Shown: positions 55,381 through 64,000 of the stretch, piece by piece
Position numbering within the stretch: position 1 is the first letter of the stretch
How the letters are laid out: every line of letters begins with the position of its first letter
Assembly (NCBI RefSeq): GCF_030272615.1
Contig: NC_081414.1
Span: forward strand, 336,057,927 to 336,121,926
Reading direction: 5' to 3'
From: Cryptomeria japonica
Lineage: Eukaryota; Streptophyta; Pinopsida; Cupressales; Cupressaceae
DNA: 64,000 bases
Position numbers and translations under genes: made by a program
The notes under the pieces: model-generated
Seen by the model: only the letters and a program-made list of their open reading frames with translations
What the model was told of the DNA's origin: nothing
Databases searched by the model: none

Positions 55381-57746
55381 ATGGTGGTCCCTACTCGTCA
55401 ACATAGATTCAAGTGCCAGAGAAGACATAATCGACCCTGAAACTACGAGCCAGCAGTAAGTGATCAATTTTAAGCCTGTTTATGTTTTCAATTTTGAATT
55501 CTTTTGTTCATTTTGCAATTTTTTCACACTTTTGGGGTCGGGCGTCACAGTTTATCGTGCGAGACAAGATCCTGTCTCGTACGAGTAACTGGTAAAATTT
55601 ATTTCATCGTTTGAGCCATAAGATTTGTTGTTCTAGGGCCACCTGTTTGTCATACGACAGGTCTGTAAAAAGACCATTTTTGTTGTGCACGGTCTAAAAG
55701 TTTGTCGTTTGAGGTTGTTTTGTCATGCGAAAGCTAATCTTGGCTCGTACGAGATTTTGCTTATCTGTGTTTTGTCATTCGAGAGGCAGTGAGCATTTTT
55801 GAAGGTGTAAATGTGAAATTTTAATTTTGCATTTGACTTAGTTGGATTTGTGTTATGTTTTGCTTCTCTTGTAGGCTCATTTGGAATGTTTTCTGATGCT
55901 TCGTTGTTGGGTTTTTTGTAGGTTCGATTACCTCCTATGCTATTTAGATGTGTTTATCCTCCTACCATGGCATTAGTGCGAGATTTATCTAAGGTTGAGC
56001 AAGCTCATATTGATTTGTGCAGCTTGACTCATTTGTTGAGATTACTCGATATCCATGTGAACCACGAGATGCTCACGACATTGGTAGAGCAGTTTCATTC
56101 GGAGCATAACATGTTTCATCTGCCAGTGGGGGAGTTGACGATCACTCCTAAGGATGTATACAAGATCCTCCGATTCCCTTTTGTTGGGGATAAGGTAGAT
56201 TATAATTCAGGGCACCTTCCAGGATTGCAGGCAGTCAAGCATGTCTTCGGTGATCCTAACATTTTGGCGCAATCCATGAGTTGGGATATTCTTATGAGCA
56301 GGTACAATGAGGAGTATCCTCTAGCATGCATCCTAGCAGGATTCATAGGTTGTTTTCTTATGCCAGACAGAGGGCAGCAGGGCTTCCAGTGCGGATGGGG
56401 GCGGATGCTAGAGAGGTTGATAGAGACCCCTCAAAGACTTGGCTGGGGCTCTTGTTTATTGGCCCACATTTATCGAGAGATGCATGAGATCATGTACAAA
56501 CATGGGCAGAGCATGGCCGTCAGGGTATATATTTTGCAGGTGTGGTGTTGGGAGCACCTTACTATTTGTCGGTCAATAGTAGCTGATAGCAGAGAGCTTG
56601 GGCAGCCGATCATTTATAGGTATGCTAGATATATTACACAGCCCCATCTGGGTAAGATAAATTTTTGGAGACGGCAGCTCGATGACCTGATAGCCGTCGT
56701 ATGGAGACCATACAGAGGTTTGGAGCCGTGGGATGACTGGCAGCTAGTTCGCAGGGACATGTTTGTTACATGCCCACTGATCGGGAGGTCACAGACCATT
56801 ATGGAGTAATTCGTCGTTTCTTGAGTGATGAGGCAGTACAGCCGGCCTCAGGTGATCTCGCAAGAGTACACAGCTTATGCTCAATATGCCGATGAGGAGA
56901 GACAAGGATGGTCCCCACGGTTGTCGTATGCATTGGTGATGTAGGAGCTGACTGGTTTACACTACCTGAGGTGGGATTACATGGATGACATAGCAGATGT
57001 GAGGGCATTGCCCCAGTAGAGAGATTATTTTTAGCAGCATCTGTTCCTGCGATTCACAGATCTGAGTGAGCAGGCTCCTCGTATTGAGGATGTTGAGGAT
57101 GATGCCCCCACATTGGCACAGGGATAGGGATATAGCCACAAGAAGGGACAAAGGCAAGGATAGAGAGTTGAGGCTTCAAGGTGGACAGGTGGTGATCCTG
57201 GTGCTAGCTGAGGGTCGACAACAGCGGGGTGAGGGCGGATCCCTAGGAGGAGTGGGTGTGATATTGGGTGGGACTTAGGAGGAGTGAGCAGTTCCGAGAC
57301 AGGTTCGGCAGTGGAGGAATGAGCAGGGTAGAGCTGGAGGTGGAAGTGGAGGTGAGGAGCCTATGAGAGAGTAGGGGATAGACGTTGGATGGTCGATGAG
57401 AGCACGTCTTACAAAGCTACAGTCACAGTGTATAGTGGCTTAGACTCAGCTAGCTAAGCAGGACCGGTAGCTTGCCGAGGTGAGGGTCGAGCGTGATCAC
57501 CAGATTACAACACTGAGAGCAGAGATGAGAGCATAGATAGAGCCCTTGTGATAGGAGGTCCTTCACCAGACTAGTAGGGAAGCTTATTACGTGGCCACAT
57601 ATAGTGTCGCAATTCTTGTTGCTCAGCAGGTGATACCCTACTCACAGTATATGGCACGATCAAAGGGAGCGGGGGTGCCTCATTAGGATCCCAGTCATCA
57701 GGCTCCTCCTCCTCCACCAGGCAATGAGGGAGAGGGTGCTAGTTAG
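55381..57746 (+). pseudogene. Plant mobile domain (PMD) gene, antisense in fourth element
   Basis: Exon 1 from ATG 55381 (MVVPTRQHRFKCQRRHNRP, one stop) ends at CAGCA|GTAAGTG near 55455. Exon 2 begins after TTTTTTGTAG at 55921 and is open to 56809: SLTHLLRLLDIHVNHEMLTTLVEQF, FHLPVGELTITPKDVYKILRFPFVGDKV, WDILMSRYNEEYPLACILAGFIGCFLMPD, GWGSCLLAHIYREMHE, VYILQVWCWEHL and LDDLIAVVWRPYRGLEPWDD. These are typical of the PMD family (MAIN/MAIL1-like and transposon-borne PMD proteins). The family text continues past TAA and TGA stops (VMRQYSRPQVISQEYTAYAQYADEE) to a Pro-rich end (APPPPPGNEGEGAS, stop near 57744), so the full gene is a pseudogene with a long intact N-terminal part. PMD proteins act in silencing and genome stability in plants; PMD copies also ride on retrotransposons and Mutator-like elements. 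Confidence 0.8.
55456..55921 (+). other. Intron of PMD gene containing TCGTACGAG words
   Basis: GT..AG intron of 466 bases. Between 55545 and 55800 it holds variants of one word: TTATCGTGCGAGACAAG, TGTCTCGTACGAGTAA, TGTCATACGACAGG, TGTCGTTTGAGG, TGTCATGCGAAAGC, GGCTCGTACGAGATT and TGTCATTCGAGAGG. The same words recur in the element's leader at 63010-63330. Confidence 0.65.
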
Positions 57747-57869
57747 TTTATTTGTAGCTTGAATATTTTTGGTAGACACACCCATTTTTTGTAGCCTATA
57801 CGATTCTTGCTCCGATGGGAGTTTGTATATGTCATTTGACATCATTTTGTACCTTAGACTTGACATGAT

Positions 57870-60365
57870 ATATATATATATAGATCCAATTGGACTTCAT
57901 TGGACTTGTGTTGATTCTCTTATGAGATGTCTTTTATATGCTTTATTCTATATGTATGCATTTCTTTTCAGCATGAATGTATGAATGCAAATGGAATATG
58001 AATGTCTATTTTTCTTTCTTTTCATATGCAAATAAATGAATGAGAATGAGTAACTAGAATGAGTAATGCACTTTTTCTTTTCATTTTTCTATGCAATAAG
58101 ATGAATGAAAATGAATGATAGTGAATGTATGATTCTATATAAGATGCTCATGAATTAGCTAACATCTCAAAACACAAGTACTCGATCGGAGAAATGATGA
58201 AAAGAGACCACTTAGCGAAGAAATGATGAAGCTCCAACTCTCACTTAGAAGATAAAGAGATCATTGTTATTATGCTGAAAGCACTCTGAATTCACGAGAT
58301 GCAGAATGAAATGCAAAATGATATGCAAAATGCAACCTAAACCTAGTCACTGGATTTGAAAAGCTTAATTTTCATCATTGAGCATTTTACAGTTTATAGT
58401 AGGCAGAGTAGAGTACCTTGCTTTTCATGTGCAATATTTAATGATCTTGTCCGCAATGACCCTTTTTCCATTCATATCCTTGGACAAATTATACATGGAC
58501 CTGGATTGCACAATAAAGAAATTCCCTCAAAATAGACAAAGAAATGATGGGAACCTCCTTGTAGCATTCAAATAAGCAGAGTCGAGGTATGTGAGGTGAT
58601 TTCACCTTGATGTGAAGGTTCTTATCACAGACACCCAGCTACTTTAGATGTTTCCAGATCATTGGGATCATTCCTTCAAGCAGAAAACAAAGAAGATATT
58701 ATGCCCCCAATCCTTGCTCCTCTTAGTCAAGATAGACTTCCTCGAGTTACTCAAAGAGATAATAATTGAAATTCAATAAAAGACAACACACAAAGAAAAT
58801 TTTCATGCATAGCTCAAAGTGTTTAGTGATTGTTTTCAGTTATGTTGTTTTGCTTGTTTACTCATTGATAAAACTCTTTAGTAGTCAGGAGATAGGTAAC
58901 TGACTCGGAGTGGACGACCAGGTTTCACTGACATAAGGTTGACTTGGTTGATACTGCTTAGGACATGTAATGTGCTCTTGTCGATTAACCTAAGACTAGG
59001 ACAATGATCGGTTTCAAGCCATGAGAGTTCCAATGAACAAGATGTCACGAAAGTGACCAAAAGAAATGTACAAACGAAAGCAAAGATGCATGAAAGTGGG
59101 AATGCCAACATTGCGTTGATAGATGGAGCGCTTGATTACAAGAGGCACCTGTTTGTCAGGTTTTCACCTGCTTGGTAGAGATGCATATATATTTATTTTT
59201 TACCAAGGTCTGTTTACCAGGTTTTCACTAGGGCATTTTCTCTCTTTTTTCCTTTTTTTCTTCTGTTTTTCTTTTTTTCTTTTTTTTTGAATTTCTTCAG
59301 GACTTTTTCTGATTTTTTAGGACTTTTTCAAGACTTTTTATGATTTTTATGATTTTTTTTAAGACTTTTTATGATTTTTATGATTTTTTTTAAGGACTTT
59401 TTAGGATTTTTTAGGATTTTTTTGGGACTTTTTATGATTTTTATGATTTTTTTCATGACTTTTTATGATTTTTATGATTTTTTTAAAGGACATTTTATGA
59501 TTTTTTAGGAGTTTGATGTTTTCCCCTAGTGTCTAGCAAGGAAAAAGGGATTTTGAGTGAGTGAATGGATAAGCGAATGATGGTGAACGCTTTCAAGGAC
59601 TATCTCACAACGTTAATCCAAGCACAGGGTCCAGATTTGGCAATGTAAACCAAGGAGTTTAGTGATGTAAAGAAAATATTTTAGCGATGTAAAGCAAGGA
59701 TATAGTGCAGCGAAGCCATATGGCCCAAAGAAGTGGTCATGTCAAGAGGTTTGTGGAAAACTTATTTTCTTCATTTTGTCCATAGCATTGATCAAGATCA
59801 AGGGATAGATTTGGATAGGATGTAGATATGATAAGCAAGATCAAAAGGGAGTAATGAAGGATGTAAGAGAGCAATGGATAGGAGCTAAAGGGTATGGATC
59901 AAGTGCAATATATAGGACATACAAAACCTGTAAAGATCCTTAACCTTGTCAATATCAAAGGTGGAAAGGGGATATGAATGTAGATAGAGCAAATGAGGGA
60001 TAATGGAGGATGAAGGATAATAGATGGATGTACATGGATGGAACTTGCCCCTAGTGTAAAGTGCAAAAGGATAATGGATTATGCATGACTCCTGTTTGCC
60101 AGTTTTTCATCATGGTACTTGCCCAAGCCGCCACAAGAAGTGGTTTTCACACAAGGATGAATTTATTTCTCTTTACTTTTTTTTCTGATTTTTTTTTCAC
60201 TTTTTCATCATTTTTTTTTTTGGAAGATAATGGAGGCATGAAGAAGGACCCCATCATCTTGCTTCTTTGGATGGTACCCTTGGAATATGAGTTGCAATAG
60301 ACCATGGCTATGAAGGTATGCTCAAAGATGTTGGCAGGATAATGAAATGAAACTAGGCCAAGGAT
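57870..60365. other. Non-coding middle of fourth element
   Basis: No recognisable gene on either strand. Contains a T-rich tandem stretch at 59220-59510 (GACTTTTTATGATTTTTATGA repeats) and a GTTTTTCACTAGG / TTTTTCATCATGG phrase near 59225 and 60105. Confidence 0.55.
59220..59510. repeat. T-rich tandem repeat
   Basis: Units of GGACTTTTTATGATTTT with variable T-runs, about seven copies. Confidence 0.85.
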
Positions 60366-62571
60366 TTATGCAAAGGATTGGATAAGAGGGATGGAAAGGT
60401 GAAAAAGAGGTGTTGGATAATGGATGGGATGTTGGAAGAATTGTGTATGGCTAGATGGAAATGTCGGAAAGATCAACATTGGCAAACACCTTGAGGGATG
60501 GTGGACATATGGAGGAGAAGTGAATCTCAGATTTTGAGATATGGATGGAGGAAAGGTTACTGATTTTGGGGCATAAGAACCCAAAATGGATGAAGGAGGT
60601 GATGGAGGAATAGACTCGGAAGGTTTGGATGGAGGAACAACAATATTGGATGCCAATTTTGATTTTTCTTTAGATTGTTGTGCTTCAAGCAGCCACTTAG
60701 TGATCCACATGGTTTTAGATTTTTCATGTTTTGGTAGTTCCTTAGAGCGCATTGCTTGTACAAGTTCCTTAGGAACCCATATAACTTTTGACTTTTCTTC
60801 TTTCTTTGTGGGCCTTTGTGGCATTTTGTATTTTTCTTTTTCTTTTTGAATCATATTTTGCTTTGTTTTGACATGTCGATTAGATGGGACATGTTGATCC
60901 TTGAATACATGTGGATTACTTGACTTATGACTTTTATGCTTGGCATCCAAATTGCTTGGAGGGAGATGCATGGATAGATAGGAATGATATGGAGGTATTT
61001 TAGATGGATGAAAAGTACTCGAAGATGTGTACATTTGTTGATCCCGCATAAGGGATGGAGGGATCTAGGGACCTACAATGGATGGAAGGTGCGAAGGAGA
61101 GGGCATGTATTTGGATTTAACTAGAGAAATGTAGGATTTATGAGAGATACCAACATCTTGAGAAATATCCCCAAGGCTATGACCTTTAACATTTTCTTTA
61201 ATATGGAGGGGTTCTTGCTTGGGGAGATCTACCCTTTTGCCTTTATAAATATTTTGACTTGTAGGATACACTTGCTTTGGAAAGAAGGTGCAAGTCCATT
61301 ATGAGATGGAGGTGGAATGCAAGGAATGATAGGATCACGAGAGGGATTTGTAGGCATGATGGATCCTTGAGGTGAAAATGGAGGATTATGACATGGAGAC
61401 AAAGGGATACTTTGATCTTGACATGGAAGAGGACCATTGGATAAAGTAGGAAGGGTGTTTGACTCTTTATTTTGAATAGGATCGTATGAAAAGGTGGAAG
61501 AGGCATCATGAGCTTGCTTAGGAAGTGGATTAGGAATGGGATTTGGAAGGATGCTTTGTTCTTGAGATGGAAGGGGGTCATCTTGGAAGAAATGGAAAGG
61601 TATAAGGGGATCATCATGGGATTCTAGGGAAATAGGATCTTTTTCAATCATTGGATGGGATTGGAGAGTTTTGATGTCTTGATCTTGATTTATGATAGGA
61701 CCCGTTTCTTCATTTTTCAGATTATCCTCTTGACATGGAGTCACTTCTAAGGAAGGGATAGGATTTTGCATAGGCGTAGGGGATTCTTGGAAGGTCTCCA
61801 TATTTTGACATGATGGGGAAGCATTTTGGAAAGGGCCTTCTGGAGTGGGTACATTTGGAATTGAAGTGTATTATGGCATAGGATCTGGGATTTTTAAATC
61901 TTTAGAGGAACTTGTATCAATATTGCCATTAACTTGGATTTCCATGGGAGATAGCCCTTGAAGGTAAACATGAAAAGTTTCATTGTTTGAAGGAGATGGT
62001 ATGGATTGTTGCTAAGAAGTCTTAGGAGATGAAGGCATCATGGAAGGGATGGAGGCTACATATGGAGCCTTGCTAGACATAGGTTCATGATTTTGATCAT
62101 TTTTAGAAATAGTTCCTTCTTTTCTTTAGGTGAGTCATTAGGATCTTCAATTTCAATGACACCATTATCAATGAGATCTTGAATCTTATGTTTTAATTCT
62201 ATGCAATGCGAAGTATTATGTTCATTTTGTCTATGATATGCACAATACTTACTCATAAATTTCCATCCCCATGTGGTCTTTTTAGGTAATATGATAAGAT
62301 TGTTCTTAAGAAGTTCTTCCAAAGCTGATTCAATAGATTGCCCCAAAGGTGTAAGCTGTCTATCTAGGGAATATTTGGAGGAAATGTCTTTATGTCTTGG
62401 TGAAGGTGTCTTGTGAGCTTGTTTGAGATTTGGTCTTTGATTGTCAATTATTTGTTGGTATTTGCTTGTCAAATCACATAATCGTTTTAGCACTTCTTGA
62501 AGTTTCTCACACTTGATATCATACATTTGTTTTTCAAATGGAGTCATTGATCTATTTTGTTGGATTTCCAT
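60366..62571 (-). pseudogene. Gag-like remnant of fourth element with zinc-knuckle-like motif
   Basis: Minus strand from ATG 62571: MTPFEKQMYDIKCEKLQEVLKRL, a coiled-coil-like start, LTPLGQSIESALEELLKNNLI, then YCAYHRQNEHNTSHCIELKHKIQDLIDNGVIEI (62260-62140), a Ty3-type C.xxH..xxH.t.xC knuckle with E replacing the usual glycine. The frame is broken after 62056. Later segments (61801-61229: Pro/Gln/Asp-rich PLPSQEQSI, SLESHDDPL; 61049-60366: charged, KRPTKKEEKSKVIWVPKELVQAM, then Pro-rich) are in shifted frames. Related to 47734-49545. No pol follows; instead the antisense PMD gene occupies the downstream part. Confidence 0.65.
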
Positions 62572-62599
62572 GTCATATATTTATTTCTTTATATCTTGA

Positions 62600-64000
62600 A
62601 GCATTTAAGCATAAGTAGCCATGGGAATTGGAGCTAAGGTATCCATGAGATTCTTACTTTTGTCAAAAAAAGTAGAAGAGATTTTGGTTTGAACAGGCAT
62701 TTTTAATCGACAGGACCAAGAGCTAGATGTGTTTCAGAAGTCAAGATCAAATTGTAGCTAGTAGTTCATTTAACGTAGTGATTGAGAGAAATAACTAAGA
62801 TCTGGTCTGGTTTCAGGAATGATCTATCCTATGTAAGACGTTATCTAAGTTGACTTAGGTTTGATAAGATGTTTGTTTGAACTAGCTTAAAGATGATCGA
62901 CAAAATCGTGCAACACAACGGCAGAGGTACACTATCAAGGTTGTTTATGCTCCGGAGGATGATAACCAGTTTTAGGCTCGCTATAGACTGTTTTGGACAG
63001 GTTTGACTGATCTGGACTAGCAAAATCAAAGACTCGTACGATAAAATTTCTGAGACTGTACGACAGTATAACAGCTTTAGGACAACAATAGTTTTGTTTC
63101 GTACAAGTTGCTACCTAGTACCGTACGATAAATGGGTAGGTCCTGAATGACAAATGATTCTATGCAGTTTTGTCTCGTATGACATAGGATTTAACTTAGA
63201 ACAACAGACTTTTGGATCTCATACGACAGAGGATTAGCTTCATGCGACAAATTAGCAGACTCATACGACACAGAATATGGTGCAGGATGACAAATGATCA
63301 GGCTTGTACGACTATTAACAGGACAGAGACAAGAATTCTGAGTTTTTCAATTGCTGAGTATGACAACTGAGTATGACCAATTCTGAGGTGGACTGATTTT
63401 TGACCAGGATAGACTAGCTTCGACACGGACAGAGTTTATCATTGAGTTGTTGATTCATTTTCTCCAGTTTTAGTATTTCAGTTTTAGTTTCAGGGATGAA
63501 AACACAGAAAACACGTAGTATAAATAGTAACTCTAGTCACAACATGCAAACCCTATGGAAGTTGGCTTAGAGAAGAAAACCTTTGCTTGTTGACTTAAGT
63601 ACACACCCAATAGCTAATCAGAATACGGCCGCTGAGTCTCACGCAATGGATTCTCAATGCCATATTAGCCGACTCCAAATGCTAATGGGGGTACGATATG
63701 GCAAGTGTCTTGGGAGAGTGACTATATCTCTTGCACAAAGATTATCAACCTTTCAGAGGTGAATCAAGTAGCTTCTAATTTTAATTGGATCTAGTAATGG
63801 ATTTCGTTTGAAATTACCCTTTGAAGTCATGCAAGCATGATTGAGGCCTATAGCCCAACAAGGTACTGAAACAAGTTGTAGTCACGTAAACGTGATTGAG
63901 ACTGCGAGGCCCTACAAAATGATCAATATGAGAGATCTTCAAAGAGAATACTCAAATAATCTCATCCTCTAAGACTATAATCACCAGAGACCTATTTATT
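62600..64000 (-). other. Leader of fourth element
   Basis: Non-coding, at least 1.4 kb, with the CGTACGACA word block at 63010-63330. Neither primer site nor 5' LTR start could be located before the window ends. Confidence 0.5.
63010..63330. repeat. Iterated CTCGTACGACA words in the leader
   Basis: Variants: GACTCGTACGATAAAATT, GACTGTACGACAGTAT, TTTCGTACAAGTTG, ACCGTACGATAAATGG, TCTCGTATGACATAGG, TCTCATACGACAGAGG, TTCATGCGACAAATT, ACTCATACGACACAG and GCTTGTACGACTATT, spaced 25-40 bases. Same word family as the PMD intron. Confidence 0.8.

Larger units (their letters stand above)
53084..64000 (-). mobile_element. Fourth LTR element (runs off the window) with antisense PMD gene
   Basis: 3' LTR 53084-54196 is followed rightwards by purine tract, antisense PMD gene, non-coding DNA, gag-like remnant (62571-60366) and a long leader to the window end. 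It inserted into the 5' LTR of the third element at ATGAT (53079-53083). The 5' LTR and second target copy are not in the window. No reverse transcriptase or integrase seen. Confidence 0.7.

Noticed and set aside
55937-56809. PMD frame as an intact host gene
   Set aside because: It lies inside an LTR element, and family sequence continues past in-frame TAA and TGA stops to about 57746.

Overview
The window looks like intergenic DNA from a large, repeat-filled seed-plant genome. A gymnosperm is my guess, based on the high AT content, deep nesting of old retrotransposons, 1.1-1.25 kb LTRs and the absence of any intact host gene; species cannot be settled from the sequence. I see no rRNA, tRNA, CRISPR or prokaryotic organisation. 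Almost everything is transposable-element DNA in various stages of decay.

Layout. (1) 1-11.2 kb: element A, a DNA-transposon-like unit with CT-rich microsatellites on both sides. It carries a DDE-transposase-like gene (1526-4392, +) and a multi-exon accessory gene (10047-7422, -) facing each other, separated by a 359-bp tandem array, with clusters of GCGTACGC-type words behind both genes. (2) 12-15.25 kb: an unclassified repeat-derived gene on the minus strand with its own promoter-like block. (3) 15.34-31.86 kb: a three-level nest. A Ty1/copia pseudogene is split by an outer gag-only LTR element (16149-31714, minus, target duplication GAAGG). That element is itself split by a younger relative (19040-26835, plus, target duplication ATAAG), which keeps a 997-codon gag/protease-like ORF and no pol. 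(4) 31.86-42.5 kb: element B, a divergent second copy of the element A type, again with accessory gene and transposase convergent. It also holds a 2.2-kb palindromic tandem array, an inverted repeat of a fragment resembling a plant DRM DNA methyltransferase, and a 179-bp tandem array. (5) 42.7-64 kb: a second nest. A copia gag-pol fragment is interrupted at 44835 by a third LTR element, whose 5' LTR is interrupted at 53084 by a fourth LTR element running off the window. The fourth element carries a degraded plant-mobile-domain (PMD) gene in antisense, with its own TATA box and intron.

Main ideas. The best candidate for an under-described system is the two-gene convergent transposon seen twice (A and B): a transposase-like protein with a shared extra C-terminal domain, plus an unrecognised accessory protein ending in several tiny repeated exons. 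A second theme crosses unrelated elements. Each family carries a short block of its own iterated, often palindromic, CpG-containing word beside its promoter or leader, while the words differ from family to family. This could be a protein-binding or anti-silencing array, but that function is inference. Coordinates of element ends are exact where LTRs and target duplications are visible and approximate elsewhere. All homology calls are by eye.
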